Shown: in pieces, positions 34,198 to 42,793 of the stretch | Position numbering within the stretch: the first letter of the stretch is position 1 | Layout of the letters: each line of letters opens with the position of its first letter | Source of the DNA: Selenomonadales bacterium | GTDB lineage: Bacteria > Bacillota > Negativicutes > Sporomusales > UBA7701 | DNA length: 64,000 nt | Assembly (NCBI GenBank): GCA_029975165.1 | Contig: JARKPR010000031.1 | Span: forward strand, 62,001-126,000 | Direction of reading: 5' to 3' | The notes under the pieces: model-generated | Seen by the model: only the letters and a program-made list of their open reading frames with translations | What the model was told of the DNA's origin: nothing | The model's database searches: none | Translations under genes and position numbers: made by a program

Positions 34198-35034
34198 ATG
34201 CTCATAAACTATCGGCACTACACGACAAAAGCCATGGTAGATATATTGACGCGCGGCTGTATCTATTACTCCCGCGGCAGCTTTTTCGAGCGTGCCCGCT
34301 TCCACCAGCCTGACGTCGTTTCTCTCAGAGTCAGCGGGAAAGCGGGCAAGTTCAATTCCGCCATCATCATCGAATGTGAAGTTTACAATAATCTGGAAGG
34401 CAACACCGACATGCTCCGCCAGCGGGGGTTTCTCTGGGACGAATTCGACGAGAAACACTGCAAACTGTGGTCGATCCCCTTCCGGCACGCCGGAGAGGCC
34501 GGCACGCTGGTCAAAGCTGTCGTGGCCGGCCTCGAAGAAGCGGAGCGGGCCATGCCGCTGCTGACCTACGCATCCCCGGCCATGAAGGCGCTGGCCGATT
34601 ATCACGCTTTCATGGCCGCCGATATCCCCAAGGTGAGCTACGGCGACCTGATGCGGCATCTGGGCTACTGGGACGAAGGCGCCCGCGCCGGCAAGGTTGC
34701 CGACGCTGCCGCCGCGGAGCGGGAGCTTATGATCGCCAAATACAAAAAAGGCCGCTGGGCGGCCTGGGTGAGCGGCGACCTGATCGTGCCGCACTTCGCC
34801 GCGGAGAGCGAAGCCATCCAGTTCCTCAAAAACAGGGCCACGCGCGTTTTGTGGCGGAGCCAGGCTATCGGGACGGTTTCCCCGGTCAAAAAAGGCTGCC
34901 TGCCGAATGTCTATATCCTTGTCGACCACACGAAAAGCGTCGACGAACGGCTGGCCTGGCTGCGCAACGAGCTGGAGCGGCTGGAGGCGCAGGCCGAGGT
35001 CGGCGAGACGAACGGACTGCGAAAAGTGCGCTGA
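34198..35034 (+). CDS. Hypothetical 278-residue protein ending the Moco operon
   Basis: I do not recognise this family. It is soluble and mixed alpha/beta, starting MLINYRHYTTKAMVDILTRG. It has a conserved-looking GNTDMLRQRGFLWDEFDEKHC stretch near residue 65 and a charged C-terminal helix (LAWLRNELERLEAQAEVGE). It is the last gene of the operon, followed by a strong terminator. GGAGGAG precedes the ATG. Confidence 0.75.
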   Translation: MLINYRHYTTKAMVDILTRGCIYYSRGSFFERARFHQPDVVSLRVSGKAGKFNSAIIIECEVYNNLEGNTDMLRQRGFLWDEFDEKHCKLWSIPFRHAGEAGTLVKAVVAGLEEAERAMPLLTYASPAMKALADYHAFMAADIPKVSYGDLMRHLGYWDEGARAGKVADAAAAERELMIAKYKKGRWAAWVSGDLIVPHFAAESEAIQFLKNRATRVLWRSQAIGTVSPVKKGCLPNVYILVDHTKSVDERLAWLRNELERLEAQAEVGETNGLRKVR

Positions 35035-35039
35035 GCAAG

Positions 35040-35076
35040 AAGGAGCCCGATTTCCTACAGGGAAATCGGGCTCCTT
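35040..35076. terminator. Terminator between the Moco operon and the chemotaxis gene
   Basis: A perfect 16-bp stem (AAGGAGCCCGATTTCC and complement) with a five-base loop lies between convergent genes and probably acts in both directions. Confidence 0.88.
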
Positions 35077-35088
35077 GCGTTGTCGCCT

Positions 35089-35904
35089 TCAGACCGAAGC
35101 GGCGATCCGCTCGATCTCGGTGGCGGTCGAGGTCAATTGCTGCATGGTCGCGGAAATCTCCTCAGTGGCGGCGGCCTGCCGTTCTCCCAGCTGCGTGGCG
35201 TTGGCGATCGTCGTCGCCACCGTCGCGGTGCGGCTTTGGATGCCGTTCAGGATGGTGCGGATATTGGCCACCGATTCGGCGCTGTTCGTGGCCATCTTGC
35301 GGATCTCGTCGGCCACGACCGCGAAGCCCCGGCCGTGCTCGCCGGCCCTCGCCGCCTCGATGGCGGCGTTGAGCCCCAGCAGGTTCGAGCTACTGGCGAC
35401 CTCGCTGACGAATTTCAGGATGTCGCCGGTCTTGTCGATTTCGGCCAGGACGCTTTCGCTGCCGGCCCTCACGCTCACGAGGTCCTGGGCCAGCTGGCCG
35501 GCCGCGGCCGCCAGCTCCTGGGCGGTGGCGGTCATCTGTCCGGCGATGGCGGCGATGCTTTGGGCGGCGGTATGCAGCTTCGCCGCCGTATCCATGTTTA
35601 TGGCGTTGCCGACAATGCCGGAGAACGTGCCGTCGTCTTCGAATATCGGCCGCATTATCGCCCTGAGCTTGACCCCGTAAGCCTTCTCGGGGATATCCAC
35701 CCGCACCGGCTGGCGGGTGGCGGCGACCTGTTTCGCGGCTCCGCCGGGGGCGGGCTGGCCGATTACGACGTTCTCCTTGAAGGTTTTGGCCTGCACATGG
35801 TGGAGGATAATACCCTCGGCGTCGGTAACCATCACGGAACAGTCGAAGGCGTTGATATCGCGGAACAACTCTGCAGCAGTCAAAGCGGCCTCCAGTTTTG
35901 TCAC
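35089..35904 (-). CDS. Cytoplasmic methyl-accepting chemotaxis-type transducer
   Basis: About 271 residues with no membrane segment. Residues about 1-110 form a small sensory (PAS/GAF-like) domain ([17 protein letters not shown]). Residues about 130-270 carry the transducer hairpin, with the tip [34 protein letters not shown]. The start is a GTG at 35904, eight bases after GGAGG, so the longer open frame upstream is not used. Likely relays an internal metabolic or redox cue to CheA. Confidence 0.88.
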   Translation of the reverse strand: MTKLEAALTAAELFRDINAFDCSVMVTDAEGIILHHVQAKTFKENVVIGQPAPGGAAKQVAATRQPVRVDIPEKAYGVKLRAIMRPIFEDDGTFSGIVGNAINMDTAAKLHTAAQSIAAIAGQMTATAQELAAAAGQLAQDLVSVRAGSESVLAEIDKTGDILKFVSEVASSSNLLGLNAAIEAARAGEHGRGFAVVADEIRKMATNSAESVANIRTILNGIQSRTATVATTIANATQLGERQAAATEEISATMQQLTSTATEIERIAASV

Positions 35905-35998
35905 ATGCAATACCTCCCTTAAGCCGAATTGCGTATATCTTATCGGCAATTAACGCTTTCGGAACGAACCTTCTGCGTATCCGCCGTTCTCCCGTGGG

Positions 35999-36029
35999 AA
36001 GCGCCCTGCTCGGCAAAAGCAGGGCGCTT
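35999..36029. terminator. Terminator of the TetR-MFS unit
   Basis: The stem AAGCGCCCTGCT / AGCAGGGCGCTT is perfect over 12 bp with a seven-base loop. It sits 27 bp beyond the MFS stop on the minus strand. Confidence 0.8.
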
Positions 36030-36056
36030 GTTCGCGTTTGTATTCAGGTGCGGGTT

Positions 36057-37418
36057 TTAGTGCCCGATACTGTGCGTTTCCTGGGCGAGCTGGTCAAGCG
36101 ATTTGCCCTTGGTTTCCCGTTTGACGAACAGGAAGGCCGCCAGGGCGCCGACGATCGCCGGGATGACGTAGAACAGGAACGACATCTGCGGGCCGAGCTT
36201 CATGCTCATGATGAAACCGGCGACAATCGGGGCGAGCGCGCCGCCGAGCCGTCCGAACGCCTGGCACCAGGCGACGCCTGTGTTGCGGAACTCGGTCGGA
36301 TAGCCCTCGGCCATCAGCGGCTGCACGGCGGTGATGGCGTAATTGATGGCGAAGCCCATGAAAATGTTCGCCGCCAGGATGGTGCCGAAGCCGCCGCTGA
36401 CGAACGCCATGATGACGATCGACACGCCGCCCAGCAGGTAGGCCATGATGAGGTTGGGGCGGCGGCCGATGATCTCGGCGACGAAGCCGGTCGAACAGTT
36501 GGCGATGACGGCCGCCGCGTTGTTGGCGATCGCCAGCGCGTAAGCCGAGGTGAGCTTGAAGCCTTTCTCAAGCATCAGCGAAGGCAGCCAGGCGTTGAGG
36601 CCGTACACGGTGAAGCAGCCGCAAAAGTAAGTGATCCACACGCCGGCGGTGATCATCCAGTAATCCTTGGAGAACAGGGCGGCAGGGCCGACGACCTTCG
36701 GGCGCGGCGGAACGACGAGAGCCTCGGGGTCGCGCGGGGTCACTTTGCCGGTGGCCGTATGCTCGATGTACTCGAGAATCTTGATCGCTTCGGCTTTGCG
36801 GCCTTTGCCGGCCAGCCAGTAAGCCGACTCGTGCATCCGGAAATAGAGGAAAAGGGCGTACAGGGCGGGCACGCCGCCGATCAGGTAACAGATCCGCCAG
36901 CCGTGCGTCGGGACGAGCAGGGTGGGGATGAGGCCGCCGAGCACCCAGCCGACGATCATCCAGGCCATGCCGAAGGTGATGAACAGCGCGCGGCGCGGAG
37001 TGGGCGTAGACTCGGAGAAAATGGTCGTGACGACGGGGATGCAGGCGCCCAGGCCGACGCCGGCGAGCACGCGGAAGAGGGCGAACTGCTCGAAGCTGGT
37101 GGAGAAATAGATGGGGACGGTGAGCAGCGAATAAACGGCGATCGAGTATACCAGCGTATTGCGGCGGCCGATCTTGTCGGAAATGATGCCGGCGAACGCG
37201 CCGCCGATGATCAGGCCGAAGAGGCTCCACGACGACAGGCTGCCCATCGCGACTCTGTCAAGCTTCCATTCGGCGGCGATCTGCGGCATGGTATACGATA
37301 CAACCATATAATCATAGCCGTCGAACACCATCGCCATGCCGAGGAAGAAGAACACCGACCAGGTAAACTTGTTTACCCCCAAAGAGTCGACCACTTCAGA
37401 GATAGTAAAGTTTTTCAC
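36057..37418 (-). CDS. MFS transporter, aromatic acid:H+ symporter type
   Basis: A 453-residue twelve-helix MFS protein. The first helix carries FDGYDY, the DGxD motif of the AAHS family (PcaK, BenK, MhpT). SDKIGRRNTLVYSI is the loop 2-3 motif, and FRVLAGVGLGACIPVVTTIFSE and the second-half AEIIGRRPNLIMAYLLGG are also typical. The start codon is GTG, after GAAAGGAGAACGA. It is co-oriented with the TetR gene 67 bp upstream, which probably controls it. A benzoate- or phenolic-acid-like substrate is inferred. Confidence 0.87.
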   Translation of the reverse strand: MKNFTISEVVDSLGVNKFTWSVFFFLGMAMVFDGYDYMVVSYTMPQIAAEWKLDRVAMGSLSSWSLFGLIIGGAFAGIISDKIGRRNTLVYSIAVYSLLTVPIYFSTSFEQFALFRVLAGVGLGACIPVVTTIFSESTPTPRRALFITFGMAWMIVGWVLGGLIPTLLVPTHGWRICYLIGGVPALYALFLYFRMHESAYWLAGKGRKAEAIKILEYIEHTATGKVTPRDPEALVVPPRPKVVGPAALFSKDYWMITAGVWITYFCGCFTVYGLNAWLPSLMLEKGFKLTSAYALAIANNAAAVIANCSTGFVAEIIGRRPNLIMAYLLGGVSIVIMAFVSGGFGTILAANIFMGFAINYAITAVQPLMAEGYPTEFRNTGVAWCQAFGRLGGALAPIVAGFIMSMKLGPQMSFLFYVIPAIVGALAAFLFVKRETKGKSLDQLAQETHSIGH

Positions 37419-37485
37419 TTATTCGTTCTCCTTTCGCAAGATGCTTTGTGGAAGTACTTTGCCACCCCGCTCCGGGGTTCCGAAA

Positions 37486-38088
37486 TTAGGGTTTTTCAAG
37501 CGCATGAGGCCGTTTGGCGACACTTCCTTGGCAACCGGGCGCCGTCAATCCGCCGAGCAATATTTCAGCAGCTTTTGTCATGGCGTTGTTAAAAGTGATA
37601 TTGTTCCGCGCGAGGAAATGAAAATCGAGTAATTGATCGATCATGCCCATGTACATTCGTTTCAGGATGACTAAGTCTACCTCTGCCAATACGCCCTGTC
37701 TTGCTCCCTCGTCGAAAATTCCTTCGAGCAACCGCCACCTTTCCTCAAAACATTCTTCAAATTTCACCCACACCTGCGGCAAATACCGTCTGACATCCTC
37801 GATCACCTGCATGCTTACGGAGCCGAAGGCTTTGGGGTACAGGACCATCAACGCCTTCACCCTGGCGGGTATGTCCAGGCTCTCGTCGTCGACGACGCCG
37901 GCGATCTGTTGCCTCAGGTCGGTCAGGATGGTATCCAGGGCCGCTTCCATGAGATCTTCCTTGGAGCCGAAGCAATCGTAAATCGTCCGTTTGCTGATGC
38001 CCAGCTCGCGGGCCAGGTCAGCGGTGGTGAATTTAACGCCGTGCACATTCATCTGGCGAAGGGCAGCCGCCAAAATCCTATCCCGCAA
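37486..38088 (-). CDS. TetR/AcrR family regulator
   Basis: About 200 residues. The N-terminal HTH is FTTADLARELGISKRTIYDCFGSKEDLMEAAL. I place the start at a TTG (38088), seven bases after AAAGGAGGG; the 15 residues an upstream start would add are encoded by that ribosome site and by a promoter-like repeat. The C-terminal ligand domain has no obvious relative. It lies upstream of, and in line with, the MFS gene, so it probably represses that gene and itself. Confidence 0.85.
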   Translation of the reverse strand: MRDRILAAALRQMNVHGVKFTTADLARELGISKRTIYDCFGSKEDLMEAALDTILTDLRQQIAGVVDDESLDIPARVKALMVLYPKAFGSVSMQVIEDVRRYLPQVWVKFEECFEERWRLLEGIFDEGARQGVLAEVDLVILKRMYMGMIDQLLDFHFLARNNITFNNAMTKAAEILLGGLTAPGCQGSVAKRPHALEKP

Positions 38089-38104
38089 CAGGACCCTCCT
38101 TTTG

Positions 38105-38131
38105 GTACCGCCAAAGTTTCGACAGTACCGC
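38105..38131. promoter_or_regulatory. Direct repeat GTACCGC, candidate TetR operator
   Basis: Two copies of GTACCGC, at 38105-38111 and 38125-38131, are exactly 20 bp apart, about two helical turns. They lie just upstream of the TetR ribosome site on the minus strand. TetR proteins more often use palindromes, so this is tentative. Confidence 0.35.
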
Positions 38132-38190
38132 AAAATTGATGGGGGAGCAATTCAGGAAAAGGCAAAACACTCCCCCGGGCAAAGATGATG

Positions 38191-38343
38191 CTATTTCTGT
38201 TCTTTTTCGGCGGGCTCGTCGGCCGGCAACGGCGTTTTGCAGAACGGGCACACCTTCTGCCTGACGCCGCCGATCGAGGCGAGCTTCTTCTTGCAGTTCG
38301 GGCACTCCTGAGGCTTAGCTACTCCACCGGGGCGAAAACACAT
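38191..38343 (-). CDS. 50-residue zinc ribbon protein (sigma-54 controlled)
   Basis: Starts MCFRPGGVAKPQECPNC and contains CPNC near residue 14 and CPFC near 33, a classic four-cysteine zinc ribbon, followed by an acidic/lysine tail (PADEPAEKEQK). The ATG is preceded by AGGAGGTATC at a proper distance. A sigma-54 promoter on the same strand lies 112 bp upstream, and a copy of the shared element lies further upstream. Such small ribbons can be metal or redox adaptors; function unknown. Confidence 0.75.
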   Translation of the reverse strand: MCFRPGGVAKPQECPNCKKKLASIGGVRQKVCPFCKTPLPADEPAEKEQK

Positions 38344-38454
38344 AGTATGATACCTCCTGAAATTTTGTTGCGGGGGATAGGCGCCCCCTGCTTCAAGTGC
38401 GGTTGCCGTGAGTGGGCGGGGCTGGTCTGCACGGTAATCTGCCTACCATTAATA

Positions 38455-38470
38455 TGCAATAAGCATGCCA
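38455..38470 (-). promoter_or_regulatory. Sigma-54 promoter P4 (zinc ribbon gene)
   Basis: On the minus strand, TGGCAT-N5-TTGCA has the exact -24/-12 spacing. It points at the 50-residue zinc ribbon gene, with a 111-bp leader. Confidence 0.72.
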
Positions 38471-38615
38471 GCGCATTATATAGCCCCGCAAGCGGCCGCA
38501 GGCCGGGAGCACCGGGCTTAGCCGCCCCGCCCGGGACAGGGGTTCATTCTCTTTTTGGCATCGCGGCGCATTGGGGCGAAAGCCCACGGGGCCGGTAAAT
38601 CGCCGGCCATCGGCC

Positions 38616-38645
38616 AATCCTGTTTTGCGAATCCAGTGTCATTTT
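38616..38645 (-). promoter_or_regulatory. Shared upstream activating element, copy near the zinc ribbon gene (UAS4)
   Basis: On the minus strand this 30-bp block reads AAAATGACACTG, three variable bases, TCGCAAAACAGGATT. It is nearly identical to the blocks at 41241-41270 and 50051-50080. It lies about 150-175 bp upstream of the P4 promoter, a usual enhancer distance. Confidence 0.78.
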
Positions 38646-38688
38646 AGAACTTGTCCGCCGCGCGGCCGCGACACCCGGCCGCCCGGCA

Positions 38689-38716
38689 CAAAAAAACAAC
38701 GGCCCTTTGCGGGGCC
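38689..38716 (-). terminator. Terminator of the sigma-54 activator gene
   Basis: On the minus strand GGCCC-N6-GGGCC is followed after four bases by a run of seven T residues. Confidence 0.75.
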
Positions 38717-38732
38717 GGTGCCTGTGAGCGCC

Positions 38733-40898
38733 TTAATAGCCGATCTTGAAATCCTTCAGTTTCCGGTAGAGGGTCGAGCGGCTTATCCCCAGTACCTCGG
38801 CCGCCGTGCGGGGACAGTTGTTGGCATGGAGCAGGGCGGCCTCGATGGCGGCCTTCTCCAGTTTCTCCAGGGAGAGTATCTCGCCGACCTTCTGGCTGGC
38901 GTCGGCCAGCGAGCCCAGCTTGGGACAGGAATCCGCCAGGATATAGTTCGGCAGGTTCTCCGGCTTGATGACGTCGCCCTGGGCGGTATTGACGGCGTGG
39001 ATGATGGCGTTTTGCAGCTGCCGCACGTTGCCGGGCCACTCGTACTCGCTGATCTTCTTCTGGGCCGCCGGGCTGACCTGGGGAATCTTCCAGCCGTGGC
39101 GGAGACAGTACTGTTCAATGAAATATTTGCCGAGCAGCTCGATGTCGCCCTTCCGGTCCCTGAGCGGAGGGATGTTGACCGTCAGCACCGACACGCGGAA
39201 GTACAGATCCTCGCGGAACTGGCCCTCCTTGACCATCTTGTAGAGGTCCTTGTTGGTGGCGACGACAATGCGGAAATCGACCTTCTTGTAGCGGTTGCCG
39301 CCGACCCGCATGACCTGCTTGTCCTCGAGCGTCCTCAGCAGGACGGCCTGGAGCTCGAGCGGCATATCGCCGATCTCGTCGAGGAACAGCGTCCCGCCGT
39401 GGGCCAGCTCGATCTTCCCCGCCCGGCCGCTGCGTTCCGCGCCGGTGAAGCTGCCGCCCTCGTAGCCGAACAGCTCGCTGCCGATCAGCTCCCGCGGCAT
39501 GGCGGCGCAGTTGACCGCCATGAACGGCCCCTGGGGCCGGTGGATGTTGTGGATGGCCTGGGCGAAGAGCTCTTTGCCTGTGCCGCTTTCCCCCGTAAGC
39601 ATGATGTTTTCCGCCGAGGCCGCGAAGCGCTCGGCGAGGGCGATGGTCCGCTTGAAGTCGTTGTTGTCGGTGATGATGTCGGCGAAGGTATGTACGGCCA
39701 TGCCGTTAGTGCGGGCGGACGACTGCGCGGCCGCCTTTTCGGCGGAGATCAGCTTCAGCACGGCGACGTTCAGCTCGTTGGTCGACTGGTTCACGATCGG
39801 CCGGACGACCACCTGGAAGGGGAGCTGCCGTTCGTTGCCCACGCCGATCTGCTCCTCGACGCGGACGGTCTCGCCCTTCGCCGCCAGCGCCATGAGAGTG
39901 GAATCGCTGCTGAGAAATTCCCTGATGTTGCGCTTGCCGACGTCTTCGTGGCGAATCTTGAGGATGCGCATGCCGTCCCGGTTGGCGAAGATTATCGTTC
40001 CCGTCCGGTCGACGGCGACGATGCCCTCCTCGACGAACGCCATGGTTGCGTTCAACGTATGGTGGAAGGCAATGAGCTTGTCGGTCGTGCTGCGCAAGTG
40101 GTTATCGAGAGTGGCGACCTTCCGGTTGGCGCTGCAAAGCTCGTCGACCGTCTTCGTCAGCTTGAGGCCGGTCTCGATGGCGACCGCCATCGAGGTCACC
40201 AGGGCGAAGCTGTGCATGCTGAGGTTGCGCAGCATATCCTCGCCGGGCGGGTCCTGCAGAGGCTGGCTCAGCAGCACCAGGGCGGCCTGGATCTTGCCGT
40301 TGTCGTCCTGGATCGGCGCCGCCGAGGCGATGCTGTTCTGGAAGGCCACGCAGTAATGCTCAGGCCCCAGGAGCTGCACGGGACGTTTCAGCCTTATACA
40401 GAGCTCGTGGGCCGTGGTGCCTTCGGTATGCTCATCGGCGACGATGCCCGTGCGGCTGGTCTGGTCGGCGAACAGGGGCGGGAATTTCCGCCAGTCGCCT
40501 TCGTTCATCAGCACGACGCCCGTCTTGTCGAACAGATACAACAGGTAGCCGCACGAAAAAAGCAGGTTTTTGAAGGATTTCGCCAGGTTATTGGTAATGT
40601 CGATGAGCAGGCGGTGCTGGTCCAGCAGCTTCGACAACTGTTCGGGGTTCATATTGGGGCGGGTGACGACATTGTACGGGTTGACGCCCAGATTGCGCGA
40701 CCTGATCCACGACGCGGCCACTTCCTGGTCCATATAGGGATATTCGCGCGGATCGGCGGACTCGTTCTGCAAAAAGACCTGCTTGTATTGCAGCAGGGCC
40801 TGCCACCGCTCGTGAGACACCAACTGGTGGTTGGGAGCAGATTCTTCACTGGTGAAGAAATTCACGTGCGCGGTCTGGGTCTTTTGGCTGCGACCCAC
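38733..40898 (-). CDS. Sigma-54-dependent transcriptional activator, AcoR-like (GAF-PAS-AAA+-Fis)
   Basis: About 721 residues. An AcoR-like N-terminus ([12 protein letters not shown]) and a GAF-type sensor cover about 60-260. A PAS domain ([23 protein letters not shown]) follows at about 285-400. The AAA+ domain, about 410-645, has Walker [12 protein letters not shown], the sigma-54-contacting GSFTGA loop (consensus GAFTGA with Ala2 changed to Ser), Walker [14 protein letters not shown] and ELFGYE. The Fis HTH is [23 protein letters not shown]. Start GTG 40898, five bases after AGGTGA. It is the only sigma-54 activator seen, beside four sigma-54 promoters. Confidence 0.93.
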   Translation of the reverse strand: MGRSQKTQTAHVNFFTSEESAPNHQLVSHERWQALLQYKQVFLQNESADPREYPYMDQEVAASWIRSRNLGVNPYNVVTRPNMNPEQLSKLLDQHRLLIDITNNLAKSFKNLLFSCGYLLYLFDKTGVVLMNEGDWRKFPPLFADQTSRTGIVADEHTEGTTAHELCIRLKRPVQLLGPEHYCVAFQNSIASAAPIQDDNGKIQAALVLLSQPLQDPPGEDMLRNLSMHSFALVTSMAVAIETGLKLTKTVDELCSANRKVATLDNHLRSTTDKLIAFHHTLNATMAFVEEGIVAVDRTGTIIFANRDGMRILKIRHEDVGKRNIREFLSSDSTLMALAAKGETVRVEEQIGVGNERQLPFQVVVRPIVNQSTNELNVAVLKLISAEKAAAQSSARTNGMAVHTFADIITDNNDFKRTIALAERFAASAENIMLTGESGTGKELFAQAIHNIHRPQGPFMAVNCAAMPRELIGSELFGYEGGSFTGAERSGRAGKIELAHGGTLFLDEIGDMPLELQAVLLRTLEDKQVMRVGGNRYKKVDFRIVVATNKDLYKMVKEGQFREDLYFRVSVLTVNIPPLRDRKGDIELLGKYFIEQYCLRHGWKIPQVSPAAQKKISEYEWPGNVRQLQNAIIHAVNTAQGDVIKPENLPNYILADSCPKLGSLADASQKVGEILSLEKLEKAAIEAALLHANNCPRTAAEVLGISRSTLYRKLKDFKIGY

Positions 40899-41189
40899 TG
40901 TGCTCACCTCCAGCGTGTTTCCACGAGGCCTACGGGAGCGTTGCTGAACGTCGTTTAGCCGATGGAACGCGTCACTCTTGTCTTAAATATTGGATTATTC
41001 AGTCAAAAAAGGAGACGAACCAATAATGGCAAACTTCCCCGGGAAGCGCCGTATTTTCCAGCAAATAGGCAGTATAATGGAGAAAAGTTACAATATATCT
41101 ATGCTATATTATATTATTATAGCACTATAATCACAAGCCTGGGTTTAGGATATTTTCGACGTCCTTGGCAAATTCCGCCATGAAAAATG

Positions 41190-41216
41190 GGTCCCGGCAG
41201 GGACCTTTTGCCTTTT
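41190..41216 (+). terminator. Short terminator-like hairpin in the divergent region
   Basis: GGTCCC-GGCA-GGGACC is followed by TTTTGCCTTTT. It has no upstream protein gene on this strand, so it may end a short untranslated RNA from the AT-rich island. Confidence 0.5.
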
Positions 41217-41240
41217 AAGCAACTTGGGCCGGTTAGTTCC

Positions 41241-41270
41241 AAAATGACACTGCAATCGCAAAACAGGATT
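41241..41270 (+). promoter_or_regulatory. Shared upstream activating element before the first molybdoenzyme operon (UAS2)
   Basis: The block reads AAAATGACACTG, CAA, TCGCAAAACAGGATT. It is 26 of 30 identical to the copy at 50051 and very close to the one at 38616. It ends 75 bp before the P2 -24 element. Confidence 0.82.
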
Positions 41271-41284
41271 GTCGGGCCGGCGGG

Positions 41285-41322
41285 CCGGCGGGAAAAAACA
41301 CGCCCTCCCCGCCGGGTTTTTT
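41285..41322 (+). terminator. Second terminator-like hairpin, between the element and P2
   Basis: CCGGCGGG / CCCGCCGG with a 15-base loop is followed by GTTTTTT. It would shield the sigma-54 promoter from read-through. Confidence 0.55.
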
Positions 41323-41345
41323 CGTCCGCGGCGTTTCGGGAGACC

Positions 41346-41361
41346 TGGCACGTTTATTGCA
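41346..41361 (+). promoter_or_regulatory. Sigma-54 promoter P2 (MFS/molybdoenzyme operon)
   Basis: TGGCAC-N5-TTGCA with exact spacing, 146 bp before the MFS start codon. Confidence 0.85.
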
Positions 41362-41506
41362 ATAGAAACTGCCGGGCGGGCTGACACACACCGGAGCGAT
41401 ATGGTCCGGCAAGCGGCGCGAAGGAGGGCTGGGACTGCGATTTTTACAAAAAAACGGAAAATGCCGTCGTTTCGTTTGCAGATCGAATTTGTGGGGGTAT
41501 TGATTG

Positions 41507-42742
41507 ATGAATCATGATTCGCATAGATGGGTGTCGTTGGCGGCGTGTACGATCGCCAGCATGTGCACCGGCCTCTCTTACGCCTGGAGCGTGTTCCAGA
41601 AACCGCTGGTAAGCCTGTTCAGCTGGTCGCCGGCCGACGTTTCGCTGTCGTTCACGCTCATCATGTCCACGGCGGCCACCACGGCGATATTTGCCGGCAA
41701 AGCGCTGGATTATATCCGGCCGCGGCAGCTCATCCTGCTGGGCGGGGTGGTGTTCGGCGCCGGCATCGGCGGCATGGGCTTCATCCAATCGCTCTCGCAC
41801 TTATATATATGCGCCGTCCTGGCCGGGATCGGCCTGGGGACGGTGTACCCCGGCGGGACAATGCCCAATATGGTCCGCTTCTTCCCTGACAGGCGGGGCC
41901 TCGTTTCCGGCCTGCTGACCGGCGGCTGCGGCGTGGGTCCCGTGATCTGGGCGCCGGTATCCGTGGCCCTCGTAGCCCAGTTCGGCGTCCTGACAACGCT
42001 GAAAATCATCGGCGTCGCCCTCGTCGTCGTCATCGGCGCCGTTTCCCGGCTGGTCATGACGGCGCCCGACGGCTACCGTCCGGCGGGCTGGGCCCCGTCC
42101 GCGGGCATGGCCCAGGCCGCGTTCGGCGCGGAAAAGACGTGGCAGGAAATGCTCCGCGACCCGTCGTTCTACTTCCTGGCGAGCATGCTGACCCTCGGTT
42201 ACGTCAACGGCATGATGATGATCGGGCACGCGTCGCCGATCGCCCAGGACATCGCCAAGATCACCCCCCAGGCGGCGGCAGTCGTCGTCGGCCTGCTGGC
42301 GCTGTTCAACACCGGCGGCCGCGTGGGCTGGGGCTGGATCTCCGACAAAATCGGCCGCTACCCGGTGGTCGTGATCCTCTTCATCCTCGGCGGCCTCGGC
42401 ATGAGCGCCATGACCCAGGTAGCGGGCTATTACCCCTTAGTGGCCATGGTGGCGCTCATCGGCCTGTGCTACGGCGGGTTCATGGCCCTCATCGCCCCGT
42501 TCACGGCCGACTTCTTCGGGACGAAGAACCTGGGCGTGAACTTCGGCATCATGTTCCTGACCGTCGCCGTCGCCGCCTACGTCGGGCCGCTGCTGGCGGC
42601 GACGGCCAAGCAGACGTACGGCGATTACCGCATGGCGTTCGTCATCGCGATCGCTATCAACGTCGCCGGCCTCGCCCTGTTCGGCGCGTTCCGGCTGTAC
42701 CGGAACAGGCGGGCCAAAGCCATACAACTGCAAGAGGCGTAA
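41507..42742 (+). CDS. MFS transporter, oxalate/formate antiporter (OFA)-like
   Basis: A 411-residue twelve-helix protein. RWVSLAACTIASMCTGLSYAWSVFQKPL, then YPGGTMPNMVRFFPDRRGLVSGLLTGGCGVGPVIWAPV, are OFA-family segments. GRVGWGWISDKIGRYPVV begins the second half. The ATG at 41507 has a GGGGG site nine bases upstream. It is the first gene of the sigma-54 operon and probably moves the substrate or product of the molybdoenzymes; OFA members carry small carboxylates. Confidence 0.87.
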   Translation: MNHDSHRWVSLAACTIASMCTGLSYAWSVFQKPLVSLFSWSPADVSLSFTLIMSTAATTAIFAGKALDYIRPRQLILLGGVVFGAGIGGMGFIQSLSHLYICAVLAGIGLGTVYPGGTMPNMVRFFPDRRGLVSGLLTGGCGVGPVIWAPVSVALVAQFGVLTTLKIIGVALVVVIGAVSRLVMTAPDGYRPAGWAPSAGMAQAAFGAEKTWQEMLRDPSFYFLASMLTLGYVNGMMMIGHASPIAQDIAKITPQAAAVVVGLLALFNTGGRVGWGWISDKIGRYPVVVILFILGGLGMSAMTQVAGYYPLVAMVALIGLCYGGFMALIAPFTADFFGTKNLGVNFGIMFLTVAVAAYVGPLLAATAKQTYGDYRMAFVIAIAINVAGLALFGAFRLYRNRRAKAIQLQEA

Positions 42743-42793
42743 GACGACTTAACCGCCCGCGGAAAAACCGGGCGCTGAAGCAAGGGGGGCAAC

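Larger units (their letters stand above)
38344..38732. other. 389-bp regulatory region between the zinc ribbon gene and the activator gene
   Basis: Holds the leader, P4 promoter, shared element and the activator gene's terminator. No further coding region is supported. Confidence 0.6.
40899..41506. other. 608-bp divergent regulatory region
   Basis: Separates the activator gene (minus) from the MFS/molybdoenzyme operon (plus). It includes an AT-rich island at about 41090-41135 with the palindrome ATTATAG-CA-CTATAAT (41116-41131), two terminators, the shared element and the P2 promoter. No convincing protein gene was found. Confidence 0.6.
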
